64,000 nucleotides of DNA from Leifsonia xyli (GTDB taxonomy: Bacteria; Actinomycetota; Actinomycetes; Actinomycetales; Microbacteriaceae), in NCBI GenBank assembly GCA_003243275.1, contig QFQR01000001.1, positions 434,001-498,000 of the forward strand, in the 5' to 3' direction. Shown one piece after another: positions 7,558 to 15,908 of this stretch. The notes under the pieces were generated by a model. The model saw nothing but the letters and a program-made list of their open reading frames with translations, made no database searches and was not told where the DNA came from. The position numbers were made by a program, and so were the translations under genes. The stretch's first letter is position 1; each line of letters begins with the position of its first letter.

Positions 7558-8442
7558 CGAGCGGCACCGGATGCGGACATCGGCATCCGCGTCGCCGCCT
7601 GGTTCGCCGCGGGGCATCGCCCGCTCCCCTGGCGTGCGCCCGGCTTCCCCGCGTGGGGCGTGCTGGTCTCGGAGTTCATGCTGCAGCAGACCCCCGTGGC
7701 GCGCGTCATCCCGCGGCTCGAGGACTGGCTCGCGCGCTGGCCCACGCCCGCCGACCTCGCCGCGGTGCCGCCCGGCGAAGCCGTGCGCGCCTGGGATCGG
7801 CTCGGCTACCCGCGGCGCGCCCTCAACCTGCACGCGGCAGCCGTCGCGATCACCGAACGGCACGGCGGGGTCGTGCCCGCGGATGTCGACGAGCTGCTCG
7901 CGCTGCCGGGCGTCGGCCCCTACACGGCGCGCGCCGTCGCCGCCTTCGCGTACGGCATCCGCGTGCCCGTGGTGGATGTGAACGTGCGCCGCGTGCTCGC
8001 GCGGGCGGTGCGCGGCGTCGGCGAGCCGGGCCCGGCTCGCACGGCCGAGGAGCACGCCAGCATGGAGTCGCTGCTGCCTGCCGAGCCGGCCACGGCGCGG
8101 CTCACCAACGCCGGGATGATGGAGCTGGGTCAGACCGTGTGCACGGCGCGCGCTCCCGCCTGCGAGCGCTGTCCGATCGCCGACGCCTGCGCCTGGCGCG
8201 CCGCAGGCTACCCCGCCTACACGGGGCCTGCGGCACCCAAGCAGAAGCCGTACGCGGGATCCGATCGCGAGGTGCGCGGTCGCATCCTGCGCGAGCTGCG
8301 CGCGAGCGAGCTGCCGGTTCCCGCTGAGCGCATCGCGGAGCTCTGGCCGGATGCCGTGCAGCGCGAGCGCGCCCTCGTCGGCCTCCTCGCGGACGGCCTC
8401 GTCGAGCGCGCGGGAGCGGGCTTCGCCCTCCCGAGCGGCTGA
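7555..8442 (+). CDS. mutY: A/G-specific adenine glycosylase MutY
   Basis: Removes adenine mispaired with 8-oxoguanine, limiting G-to-T change. 295 residues. EFMLQQTPVARV is the MutY substrate-binding segment. The helix-hairpin-helix LPGVGPYTARAV precedes VVDVNVRRVLAR, whose Asp141 aligns with the catalytic Asp. Four cysteines at about 196, 203, 206 and 212 in C-x6-C-x2-C-x5-C spacing make the 4Fe-4S cluster. The C-terminal NUDIX-like domain of E. coli MutY is missing and replaced by a short winged-helix-like tail, as in many actinobacterial MutYs. Longer in-frame starts exist upstream, but they would run into the divergent gene. fpg, which removes 8-oxoguanine itself, follows 113 bases on. 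Confidence 0.93.
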   Translation: MRAAPDADIGIRVAAWFAAGHRPLPWRAPGFPAWGVLVSEFMLQQTPVARVIPRLEDWLARWPTPADLAAVPPGEAVRAWDRLGYPRRALNLHAAAVAITERHGGVVPADVDELLALPGVGPYTARAVAAFAYGIRVPVVDVNVRRVLARAVRGVGEPGPARTAEEHASMESLLPAEPATARLTNAGMMELGQTVCTARAPACERCPIADACAWRAAGYPAYTGPAAPKQKPYAGSDREVRGRILRELRASELPVPAERIAELWPDAVQRERALVGLLADGLVERAGAGFALPSG

Positions 8443-8462
8443 GCATCCGGTCGCTCGCGCGT

Positions 8463-8528
8463 TGGTGTTGCGGTTTCGGCGCTGTGTGCGCCGCGCGCGG
8501 CGCACACAGCGCCGAAACCGCAACACCA
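8463..8528. repeat. Perfect 66-bp palindrome between mutY and fpg
   Basis: Every base from 8463 to 8495 pairs with its partner from 8528 back to 8496: two 33-base arms with no mismatch and no loop. Arms begin TGGTGTTGCGG and the centre is CGCG. It lies in the 113-bp gap between two same-strand DNA-repair genes. As RNA it would fold into a very strong hairpin and could end mutY transcription. As DNA it is a potential cruciform. There is no T-tract after it. Confidence 0.95.
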
Positions 8529-8543
8529 GCCGACCGGGTGCGG

Positions 8544-8558
8544 CACACTGAGACCATG
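8544..8558 (+). promoter_or_regulatory. Probable -10 element and leaderless start of fpg
   Basis: CACACT at 8544-8549, six bases, ATG at 8556, no SD. The identical CACACT-N6-ATG arrangement occurs before the sigma-factor gene at 15371. It is weaker than the TANNNT sites because the first base is C. Confidence 0.45.
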
Positions 8559-9419
8559 CCGGAGCTGCCGGAGGTGCAGGCCCTCGCATCCGATCTGGAT
8601 GCGAGACTGCGTGGGCGCGTCATCGCGCGCGTGCACCTGCTCGCGTTCCCGGCGCTCAAGACCTACGAACCACCCCTCGAGGCGCTCTCCGGCCAGCGGA
8701 TCGCAGACATCACGCGGCACGGCAAGTTCCTCGACCTGGCGACGGATGACGGGCTGCACCTCGTGATGCACCTCGCGCGGGCGGGCTGGATCCGGTGGCG
8801 CGCCGGCGCACCGAAGGCATCCGGACGCCCCGGTCACGGCCCGCTCGCCGCGCGAATGGTGCTCGACGACGGCTCCGGTTTCGACGTCACGGAGGCCGGC
8901 ACCAGGAAGAGCCTCGCGCTGTATGTGGTGCGCGACCCGGCCGAGGTGCCGGGCATCGCGCGGCTCGGGCCGGATCCGCTCGCCCCCGACTTCACGCTCG
9001 AGCGTTTCCGTGCCGTCCTCGCCGCCCAGGGCCGCGCCCAGCTGAAGGGCGTGCTGCGCGACCAGGCCGTGATCGCGGGCATCGGCAACGCCTACTCCGA
9101 TGAGATCCTGCACGTCGCGCGCATGTCGCCCTACAAGCCGGCGGCGATGGGCGACGCGGATTCGGCCACGCTCTACACGGCGCTCCGCACCACCCTCGCG
9201 GATGCGGTGGCCCGCGCCGACGGCGTCGCCGCATCCGAGCTGAAGGCGGAGAAGAAGACGAACCTCCGGGTGCACGGGCGGTTCGGCGAGCCGTGCCCGG
9301 TGTGCGGCACCCGGATCGAGCAGGTGATCTTCGCCGACCGTACCTTCCAGTACTGCCCCGGATGCCAGACCGGCGGCAAGAAGCTCTCCGACCGGGTGCT
9401 CGACCGGCTGCTCAAGTAG
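8556..9419 (+). CDS. Fpg/Nei-family DNA glycosylase (formamidopyrimidine/endonuclease VIII type)
   Basis: Base-excision repair of oxidised bases with AP-lyase activity. 287 residues. It starts MPELPEVQ, so after Met removal Pro is the N-terminal nucleophile and Glu follows, as the family needs. The H2TH region includes LKGVLRDQAVIAGIGNAYSDE. The C-terminal zinc finger has CPVCGT and CPGCQ pairs (about residues 247-271) with the basic segment FADRTFQYC. Whether it prefers 8-oxoguanine (Fpg) or pyrimidine lesions (Nei) is not settled by the sequence. Proximity to mutY fits an 8-oxoguanine defence pair. Its last 8 bases overlap the convergent LLM gene. Confidence 0.9.
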   Translation: MPELPEVQALASDLDARLRGRVIARVHLLAFPALKTYEPPLEALSGQRIADITRHGKFLDLATDDGLHLVMHLARAGWIRWRAGAPKASGRPGHGPLAARMVLDDGSGFDVTEAGTRKSLALYVVRDPAEVPGIARLGPDPLAPDFTLERFRAVLAAQGRAQLKGVLRDQAVIAGIGNAYSDEILHVARMSPYKPAAMGDADSATLYTALRTTLADAVARADGVAASELKAEKKTNLRVHGRFGEPCPVCGTRIEQVIFADRTFQYCPGCQTGGKKLSDRVLDRLLK

Positions 9420-10464
9420 CCGGCAGCGCTGCCGCGAGCAGTTCGAGAGTGCGCTCGCGCCCGACTCCGCGGTCGAGCGGCTCGCCCTCACGCGCGCCGG
9501 CGCCCGGCGACACCATGACCTCGTCGACACCGAAGCGCGAGGCGAGCTCCCGGATGCGCGCGACCGCGGCATCCGGGGCGTCGACGACCCAGCGCTCGCG
9601 CATCTCGTCGATCACGAACCGCGAGGCCGGATCCTGCTCCTCGCGTTCTGCCGCCTCGACGGTGTCGAGCGCGCGGAGCGGCTTCCCGGTGCGCAGCCGC
9701 GCCAGGTTCTGCAGCGCGGGGAGCGCCCGGGCCAGGGCCTCCTCGACCGTGTCGGCGACGACCGCGTTGAGGGTGAGGAAGGTGCGGGGCTCAGCCAGCA
9801 GCTCGGAGGGCGCGAACTCGCGCCGATAGATGTCGAGCGCGCGCTCGGTGCCCTCCCCCGAGAAGTGGTGGGCGAAGACGTAGGGCATCCCGAGCTTCCC
9901 GGCCAGGTGGGCGGAGTACTCGGAGGAACCCAGCAACCACATCTCGGGCACGCCGAGCGGCGCGGGGGTCGCGCGCACCTCGTAGTCGCGCATGCCCTCA
10001 CGGGTGTTCACGGTGACGGTCGCCCCGGCACCCGCGAGCGCCCGGATGTCGCCCAGGTGCTCCTCGAAGCGGTCCACCTCGCTCGTGGGGCCGCTCGCGC
10101 GCAGCAGGGCGGAGATCACCGGATCCGATCCGGGCGCCCGCCCGATCCCGAGGTCGATGCGCCCCGGCGCGATCGCCTCGAGCGCCGCGAACTGCTCCGC
10201 GACGACGAGCGGCGCGTGGTTCGGCAGCATCACGCCGCCCGAGCCCACGCGGATGCGCCGGGTGCGCGCCGCGGCCGCCGCGATGAGCACGGGCGGCGAA
10301 GTGGATGCCACCGAGGGCATGTTGTGATGCTCGGCGAACCAGTACCGCGTGTAGCCGAGCTCGTCGGCGCGCGCCGCGAGAGCGAGCGAGGCGGCGACCG
10401 CATCCGCCGAGTTCTGACCGGTGCGGACGGGGACGAGATCGAGCACGGAGAGCACGGGGGTCAC
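9412..10464 (-). CDS. LLM-class flavin-dependent oxidoreductase (luciferase-like)
   Basis: 350 residues. The opening VLSVLDLVPVRTGQ, then YWFAEHHNMPSVASTSPPVL, is typical of the bacterial luciferase-like monooxygenase group without a known substrate. LGIGRAPGSDP is the flavin phosphate-binding area. Two start choices exist: GTG at 10464, which directly touches the GAGGA SD-like sequence, and GTG at 10455, about eight bases from it, which is better spaced. The protein differs by three residues. It lies between rbfA and the DNA-repair pair; nothing nearby hints at its substrate. Confidence 0.85.
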   Translation of the reverse strand: MTPVLSVLDLVPVRTGQNSADAVAASLALAARADELGYTRYWFAEHHNMPSVASTSPPVLIAAAAARTRRIRVGSGGVMLPNHAPLVVAEQFAALEAIAPGRIDLGIGRAPGSDPVISALLRASGPTSEVDRFEEHLGDIRALAGAGATVTVNTREGMRDYEVRATPAPLGVPEMWLLGSSEYSAHLAGKLGMPYVFAHHFSGEGTERALDIYRREFAPSELLAEPRTFLTLNAVVADTVEEALARALPALQNLARLRTGKPLRALDTVEAAEREEQDPASRFVIDEMRERWVVDAPDAAVARIRELASRFGVDEVMVSPGAGAREGEPLDRGVGRERTLELLAAALPAT

Positions 10465-10527
10465 TCCTCGGTCAACGTCCGAGGGCGTCGACCGATTCCC
10501 GGCGGTCCCGAGGGCGCGGGGCGATCC

Positions 10528-10968
10528 TCAGTCCTCGTCGTCGTCGAGTTCGCGCGGCTTGACGTAGGGGTCCTCGTCGCCCGCGTACTCCGCGTTCGAG
10601 GCGAGCGCCGCCGCCTCGCGGTCGCGTTCGGCGGCTTCCCGCAGCAGCGAGTCGATCGCGGCCGCGTTCTCGGGGATCGCATCCGCGATGAACTCGAGTG
10701 AGGGCGTCAGGCGCAGGTTGAGGTTCCGGCCCACCTCGGTGCGCAGCATCCCGGTGGCCGCCTTGAGCGCGGCGGCGGAGTCGGTGCGCTCCTCCTCGGT
10801 GCCGTAGACCGTGTAGAAGACGCTCGCGTGCTGCAGATCGCCCGTCACCCGCACATCCGTGATGGTCACGAAGCCGAGCCGGGGATCCCGGATGCCGCGC
10901 TCGAGCCGCTGCGCGATGATCTCCCGGATCCGATCGGCGACCTTCGCCGCCCGAGGGTTCTCACCCAT
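10528..10968 (-). CDS. rbfA: Ribosome-binding factor A
   Basis: Helps 16S rRNA maturation and 30S assembly. 146 residues with the KH-like core: RAAKVADRIREIIAQRLERG at the N-terminus, DPRLGFVTITDVRVTGDLQHA, then TGMLRTEVGRNLNLRLTPSLEF. The C-terminal 30 residues are acidic and probably disordered. The ATG at 10968 has an AGGG about six bases upstream. It is the usual partner of infB, but a 158-bp gap with a large inverted repeat separates them. Confidence 0.96.
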   Translation of the reverse strand: MGENPRAAKVADRIREIIAQRLERGIRDPRLGFVTITDVRVTGDLQHASVFYTVYGTEEERTDSAAALKAATGMLRTEVGRNLNLRLTPSLEFIADAIPENAAAIDSLLREAAERDREAAALASNAEYAGDEDPYVKPRELDDDED

Positions 10969-11024
10969 GACATCCCTGCCTTTCAGATGAAGTGGTCGCG
11001 AGCGCGGCCCTATGAGCGGGCTCA

Positions 11025-11113
11025 GGCGGCTCGGGCTCCGGATTCCCTCCCGAGTCAATCGGGGTAGGGGCCCCTCTCTTGACTCGGGAGGGAATCCGGC
11101 GCCCGAAGCCGCC
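11025..11113. repeat. Large inverted repeat between infB and rbfA
   Basis: Arms 11025-11058 and 11079-11113. The inner 21 bases of each arm (11038-11058 and 11079-11099, beginning CCGGATTCCC) are perfectly complementary. The outer part (GGCGGCT...GGGC) pairs with one mismatch and one bulged base. The 20-base loop itself contains the palindrome AGGGGCCCCT. It would form a strong hairpin in the infB-rbfA transcript, as a terminator, processing site or stability element. Confidence 0.93.
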
Positions 11114-11126
11114 GTCACCACGAAAG

Positions 11127-13826
11127 CTAGCCGCGCGGCTTCTCGACCAGCTCGATCGTCTCGATCTCGTCGCCGATCTGGATGTCGTTGAACTTACCGA
11201 GCCCGATACCGGCCTCGAAGTCCGTCTTGACCTCGGTGACGTCGTCCTTGAAGCGACGCAGCGACTCGATGGCGAGGTTGTCGCCGACGACCACACCGTC
11301 ACGGATGACGCGCGCCTTGGCGTTGCGCGTGATCGTTCCGGTACGCACGATGACACCCGCGATGTTGCCGAACTTGGAGGAGCGGAACACCTCGCGGATC
11401 TCGGCGACACCCGACTGGACCTCTTCGTACTCCGGCTTGAGCATGCCCTTGAGCGACGACTCGATGTCGTCGAGCGCGGAGTAGATGACCGAGTAGAAGC
11501 GCACGTCGATGCCTTCGCGCGCCGCACGCTCGCGGGCCTTCACATCCGGGCGGACGTTGAAGCCGATGACGATCGCGTTGTCGATCGTCGCGAGGTCGAT
11601 GTCCGACTCGGTGATCGCGCCCACACCGCGGTGCAGGATGCGCAGCTGAACGCTGTCGTCGACCTCGATCTTGAGCAGCGACTCCTCGAGCGCCTCGACG
11701 GCACCGGAGACGTCACCCTTGATGATGAGGTTGAGCGAGTCGACCTTGCCCTCTTCGAGCGCACGGGTGAAGTCTTCGAGCGAGATGCGCTTGCGGGCCT
11801 TGGCCAGCTGGGCGTTGCGCTCGACCGCTTCGCGCTTCTCGGCGATCTGACGGGCGGTGCGGTCTTCCTCGGTCACGAGGAAGGTGTCGCCTGCCCGCGG
11901 AACCGAGGAGAGCCCCTGCACCTGCACGGGCCGCGACGGCCAGGCCTCGTCGACCGCTTCGCCGTTCTCGTCGTGCATGGCGCGCACGCGCCCGTAGGCG
12001 GTGCCTGCGACGATCGCGTCGCCGACCCGGAGCGTTCCCGACTGGATGAGCACGGTCGCGACCGCGCCGCGTCCCTTGTCGAGCTTGGCTTCGATGGCGA
12101 CACCGCGCGCGTCCTTGTTGGGGTTGGCGCGCAGGTCGAGGCCGGCGTCGGCGGTGAGGAGCACCGCGTCGAGCAGCTCGGTGATGCCGATGTTGCCGAG
12201 CGCCGAGACGTCGATGAACATCGTCTCGCCGCCGTACTCCTCGGCCACGAGCCCGAACTCGGTGAGCTGCTGGCGCACCTTGGCGGGGTTCGCGCCCTCC
12301 TTGTCGATCTTGTTGACCGCGACGACGATCGGCACGTTGGCCGCCTGCGCGTGGTTGAGGGCCTCCACCGTCTGCGGCATGATGCCGTCGTCGGCGGCGA
12401 CCACCAGGATCGCGATGTCGGTCACCTGCGCACCGCGGGCACGCATGGCGGTGAACGCCTCGTGGCCCGGGGTGTCGATGAAGGTGATGGCGCGTTCGAT
12501 GCCCTCGTGCTCGGTCCACACCTGGTAGGCGCCGATGTGCTGGGTGATGCCGCCTGCCTCACCCGCAACCACGTTCGCCTTGCGGATGGCGTCGAGCAGC
12601 TTGGTCTTTCCGTGGTCGACGTGACCCATGACGGTGACGACCGGGGGACGGATCTCGAGGTCGGAGTCGTCTTCGTCTTCGAGCTCCTGCTCGAGGTCGA
12701 GTCCGAAGCCCTCCAGGAGCTCCTTGTCTTCGTCTTCGGGGCTCACCACCTGGATGTTGTAGCCGAGCTCCTCACCGAGGATCTTGAAGGTGGCCTCGTC
12801 GAGCGACTCGGTCGCGGTCGCCATCTCACCGAGGTGGAACAGCGCCGTGACGAGCGCGCCGGGCTGCACCGTGTACTTGGTGAGCGCCTCGAGCTTGTCG
12901 GCGAGGTCGGAGATGGATGCGCCACGGCGCAGGCGGATGACGGTCGAGCCGTCACCGCGCGGGATGGCGACGCCGCCGAGCTGGGGCGCATCCCGCATCT
13001 CGAATTCGGCGCGCTTCGTCCGCTTCGACTTGCGAGCGCGGGACTTGCCGCCGCCCTTGCCGAAGGCACCCGCGGTGCCACCGCCTGGGCCGCGTCCGCG
13101 ACCGCCACCGCCACCGGGACGGCCGGCGAAGCCGCCACCGCCGCCGGGAGCACCGCCGGGGCGCTGGAATCCGCCGCCTGCGCCGCCGGGACGACCGGGG
13201 CCGCCGGGACGCTGCTGGAACGGGGCGCCGCCCGGGCGGGGAGCTCCGGGGCGCGGGGCGCCGGGGCGGGGTGCGCCCGGCCGCGGGGCCGCGGGGCGCG
13301 GGATGGCGCCGCCGCCGGGGCGCGGCATGCCCTGCGTCGAGGAGAAGGGGTTGTTGCCGGGGCGCGGGGCGCCCGGGCGCTGCATGCCCTGGCTCGGCGC
13401 GTACGGGTTGTTGCCGGGGCGCGGGGCACCCGGGCGGGGACCTCCGGCGCGCGGGGCGTCGGTGCCGCCTGCCGCGGGCGCTGCTGCCGCCGGGGTGGCT
13501 GCTGCTGCGGCGGCGGGGGCGGCCGGGGCTGCGGGCGCGCTCGGCGCCGCGGCCTCGGGTGCCGCAGGAGCCTCCGCGGCGGGAGCCGGGGCGGGCTTCG
13601 CCGCCGCGGGCCGCGGGGCGGGCTTCGCCGAGGCGGCGGGTGCCGCGGGGGCGGGCTTCGCGACGCCGTCGGCCTCGAGCGCCGCCTTGAGGCGACGCGC
13701 GACCGGGGGCGCGATGGAGGAGGACGCGCTCTTCACGAACTCGCCCATGTCCTTGAGCTTCTCAAGGGCGATCTTGCTGTCGATGCCGAGTTCGTTCGCG
13801 ATCTCGTGCACGCGGGGGTTGGCCAC
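11127..13826 (-). CDS. infB: Translation initiation factor IF-2
   Basis: GTPase that places initiator tRNA on the 30S subunit. 899 residues. The IF2_N domain is at residues 1-55. A disordered Ala/Pro/Gly region (about 60-290) has repeated RPGAPRPG units, typical of actinobacteria. A basic linker follows, then the G domain: VTVMGHVDHGKTKLLDAIR (G1), GITQHIGAY (G2), DTPGHEAF (G3), NKID (G4). Domains II, III and C2 complete the protein. The sequence TTGACTCGGG at 11079 belongs to the inverted repeat after the gene, not to a promoter. The ylxR gene lies 74 bases upstream and nusA beyond it, the standard order. Confidence 0.98.
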   Translation of the reverse strand: MANPRVHEIANELGIDSKIALEKLKDMGEFVKSASSSIAPPVARRLKAALEADGVAKPAPAAPAASAKPAPRPAAAKPAPAPAAEAPAAPEAAAPSAPAAPAAPAAAAAATPAAAAPAAGGTDAPRAGGPRPGAPRPGNNPYAPSQGMQRPGAPRPGNNPFSSTQGMPRPGGGAIPRPAAPRPGAPRPGAPRPGAPRPGGAPFQQRPGGPGRPGGAGGGFQRPGGAPGGGGGFAGRPGGGGGRGRGPGGGTAGAFGKGGGKSRARKSKRTKRAEFEMRDAPQLGGVAIPRGDGSTVIRLRRGASISDLADKLEALTKYTVQPGALVTALFHLGEMATATESLDEATFKILGEELGYNIQVVSPEDEDKELLEGFGLDLEQELEDEDDSDLEIRPPVVTVMGHVDHGKTKLLDAIRKANVVAGEAGGITQHIGAYQVWTEHEGIERAITFIDTPGHEAFTAMRARGAQVTDIAILVVAADDGIMPQTVEALNHAQAANVPIVVAVNKIDKEGANPAKVRQQLTEFGLVAEEYGGETMFIDVSALGNIGITELLDAVLLTADAGLDLRANPNKDARGVAIEAKLDKGRGAVATVLIQSGTLRVGDAIVAGTAYGRVRAMHDENGEAVDEAWPSRPVQVQGLSSVPRAGDTFLVTEEDRTARQIAEKREAVERNAQLAKARKRISLEDFTRALEEGKVDSLNLIIKGDVSGAVEALEESLLKIEVDDSVQLRILHRGVGAITESDIDLATIDNAIVIGFNVRPDVKARERAAREGIDVRFYSVIYSALDDIESSLKGMLKPEYEEVQSGVAEIREVFRSSKFGNIAGVIVRTGTITRNAKARVIRDGVVVGDNLAIESLRRFKDDVTEVKTDFEAGIGLGKFNDIQIGDEIETIELVEKPRG

Positions 13827-13900
13827 AATTCTCCTGTCTGGGATCCGCTCCAGGCAGGAGCGGACGTTATGGGTGGAGGGGTCTCATTTCGAGCCGCTCA

Positions 13901-14179
13901 TTAGTTGTCCATGTGCCGTTCAGCCTGTTCGTCAGGGACTGGATAGAGGTGTGTCAGCCCGCTCGGGTCGAGCGGTCCTTCCTGGCGGAGGGAGCGCCCG
14001 AAGGCACGCTTCCGGATGGCGGATGCGACGCATCCCGGATCCGGATGGACCCAGGCGCCTCGTCCCGGAAGCCGGGACGCAGCATCCGCCACGAGCTGTC
14101 CGTCGCGCGCGACGACCCTCAGAAGTGAGGTTCGGGGAGCACGCTGCCGACAACCCAGGCAGGTTCTGACGGGTTCCAC
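13901..14179 (-). CDS. ylxR: YlxR-family (DUF448) RNA-binding protein
   Basis: 92 residues. MEPVRTCLGCRQRAPRTSLL carries the CxxC motif and the basic patch of YlxR, followed by GRGAWVHPDPGCV. YlxR proteins are small nucleoid/RNA-binding factors coded between nusA and infB; reported partners include RNase P and DNA. GTG start at 14179 with a purine-rich SD (GGGAGGGGG) 4-12 bases upstream on the minus strand. Confidence 0.92.
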   Translation of the reverse strand: MEPVRTCLGCRQRAPRTSLLRVVARDGQLVADAASRLPGRGAWVHPDPGCVASAIRKRAFGRSLRQEGPLDPSGLTHLYPVPDEQAERHMDN

Positions 14180-14240
14180 TCTACCCCCTCCCCTCCGATG
14201 TCTCTCGCTCGTGGCTCCCGCGACGAGCGAACCGCGCGGG

Positions 14241-15221
14241 TCAGGACTCCATCACCGAGTCGGGCTGGATGTCGATGCGGGCACCGGTGAGCTTGGCGGC
14301 GAGGCGGGCGTTCTGGCCCTCCTTGCCGATCGCGAGCGAGAGCTGGTAGTCGGGAACGAGCGCCCGCACCGCCTTGAGCGACTCGTCGACGACGAAGGCG
14401 CTCGACACCTTGGCGGGGCTCAACGCGTTGGCCACGAAGGTGGGCAGGTCCTCCGACCAGTCCACGATGTCGATCTTCTCCTCGCCGAGTTCGCTCGTGA
14501 CGGCCCGCACCCGGGCGCCCAGCTCGCCGATGCAGGCACCCTTCGCGTTGACGCCCGGCTGGGTGGCGCGCACCGCGATCTTGGTGCGGTGGCCCGCCTC
14601 GCGGGCGAGCGACGCGATCTCGACGATGCCCGCGGCGATCTCAGGAACCTCGAGCGCGAACAGCTTGCGCACGAGCCCCGGATGCGTGCGGCTCACCGTG
14701 ATCGAGGGCCCCTTGAGCCCCTTCGCGACGCTCGTCACGTAGACCCGGATGCGACGCCCGTGCGTGTAGTCCTCGCCCGGCACCTGCTCCTCGGGCGGCA
14801 GGATCGCCTCCACTGTGCCGAGATCGATGTGCACCATCCGCGGGTTCGGCCCCTGCTGGATCACGCCGGCGACGATGTCGCCCTCCTTGCCGCGGAACTC
14901 GCCGAGCACCTTGTCGTCGCCGATGTCGCGGAGGCGCTGGTTGATGACCTGCTTCGCGGCGAACGCGGCGATCCGTCCGAAGTCGTCGGGGCTGTCGACG
15001 GCCTCGCCGATCACCTCGCCGTCGTCGTCGAGCTCGGGCACGTAGATCGCGACGTGGCCGGTCTTGCGGTCGAGCTCGGCACGCGCCCCCGACTCGGGCG
15101 CCTTGCCGGTGTGCTTGAGGTAGGCGGTGAGGATCGCCTGCTCGATGATCTGCACCAGTTCGTCGAAGGGGATCTCACGCTCGCGCTCCATGAGCCGCAG
15201 AACGGCGAGGTCGATGTCCAC
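14241..15221 (-). CDS. nusA: Transcription termination/antitermination factor NusA
   Basis: 326 residues. The N-terminal RNA-polymerase-binding domain (about 1-100) is followed by an S1 domain (GDIVAGVIQQGPNPRMVHIDLG), KH1 (GLKGPSITVSRTHPGLVRKLF), and KH2 ending LAIGKEGQNARLAAKLTG. It lacks the acidic C-terminal repeats of E. coli NusA, as usual in actinobacteria. GTG at 15221 with GGAGG about five bases upstream. It is the first gene of the nusA-ylxR-infB(-rbfA) operon. The divergent neighbour is a sigma factor rather than rimP, which most bacteria keep directly upstream. Confidence 0.97.
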   Translation of the reverse strand: MDIDLAVLRLMEREREIPFDELVQIIEQAILTAYLKHTGKAPESGARAELDRKTGHVAIYVPELDDDGEVIGEAVDSPDDFGRIAAFAAKQVINQRLRDIGDDKVLGEFRGKEGDIVAGVIQQGPNPRMVHIDLGTVEAILPPEEQVPGEDYTHGRRIRVYVTSVAKGLKGPSITVSRTHPGLVRKLFALEVPEIAAGIVEIASLAREAGHRTKIAVRATQPGVNAKGACIGELGARVRAVTSELGEEKIDIVDWSEDLPTFVANALSPAKVSSAFVVDESLKAVRALVPDYQLSLAIGKEGQNARLAAKLTGARIDIQPDSVMES

Positions 15222-15358
15222 GTCAGCCTCCGATATTCAGATCTCGTACGGTGTCGCCTGCACACCGCGACCGCCCACTCTACCTGAGGCGCCTGGGCGA
15301 GGGCACGCGACGTTCGAGACGCCGAGAACGTTGGGCGGAGGTCGGCACCGGATGCCGC

Positions 15359-15373
15359 CACACTGGAGGCATG
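15359..15373 (+). promoter_or_regulatory. Probable -10 element and leaderless start of the sigma-factor gene
   Basis: CACACT at 15359-15364, six bases, ATG at 15371, matching the fpg arrangement. GGAG lies only two to five bases before the ATG, too close for an efficient SD. Confidence 0.4.
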
Positions 15374-15901
15374 CCCGACGCGCGCGCCGAGTTCGAATCC
15401 GTCTACCGACAGCACCTGCGCGCCGTGAGCGCCTACCTCGCGCGGCGCGTCGACCGTGCCGACGTCGAGGATCTCGCCGCCGACGTGTTCGCGATCGCGT
15501 GGCGCAAGCGCGCATCCGTCACCCCCGGCGAGGAGCTGCCCTGGCTGTACCGCATCGCCTCCTACCAGGTGGCGAACCACCGGCGCAGGCTCGCGATCCG
15601 GGCGAACGCGCTCGCGCTGTTCATCGTTCCGGATGCGGCCCCCGCCGCCGATGCGGCGTTCGAAGGCGACCCGGAGCTGGCGCGGGCCTGGCGCACCCTG
15701 CCCGGCGCGCAGCGGGAGATCTTGGCGCTCGTCGTGCTCGACGCCCTGCCGGTCGCGGAGGTCGCGGTGGCACTCGGCATCTCGCCGAACGCGGCGAGCA
15801 TCCGGCTGCACCGCGCGAAGAAGGCGCTCGCCACGGCTCTCGCGGCCGGCCGGGCGACCCCGGATGCGGAGGGTGAAAGATCCGCACCGCCCGCGACATA
15901 G
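15371..15901 (+). CDS. ECF-type RNA polymerase sigma factor
   Basis: 176 residues with only regions 2 and 4. Region 2 is FESVYRQHLRAVSAYLARRV, then DVEDLAADVFAIAWRKR and LPWLYRIASYQVANHRRR. Region 4 is LPGAQREILALVVLDALPVA, then AVALGISPNAASIRLHRAKKAL. This is the build of extracytoplasmic-function sigma factors. Seven bases after its stop begins a membrane protein with a soluble N-terminus and an exported C-terminus, a likely regulator of the sigma factor. Nothing shows which genes it controls. It sits divergently next to nusA. Confidence 0.88.
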   Translation: MPDARAEFESVYRQHLRAVSAYLARRVDRADVEDLAADVFAIAWRKRASVTPGEELPWLYRIASYQVANHRRRLAIRANALALFIVPDAAPAADAAFEGDPELARAWRTLPGAQREILALVVLDALPVAEVAVALGISPNAASIRLHRAKKALATALAAGRATPDAEGERSAPPAT

Positions 15902-15908
15902 ACAGGGT

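Noticed and set aside
11079..11084. TTGACT as a -35 element for rbfA or infB
   Set aside because: It is part of the perfect inverted repeat arm, and no suitable -10 lies 16-18 bases on in either direction.
11079..13904. Plus-strand frame of 941 codons opposite infB
   Set aside because: It is antisense to a clear IF-2 gene. The Gly-rich end merely mirrors the Pro/Gly/Ala region of IF-2.
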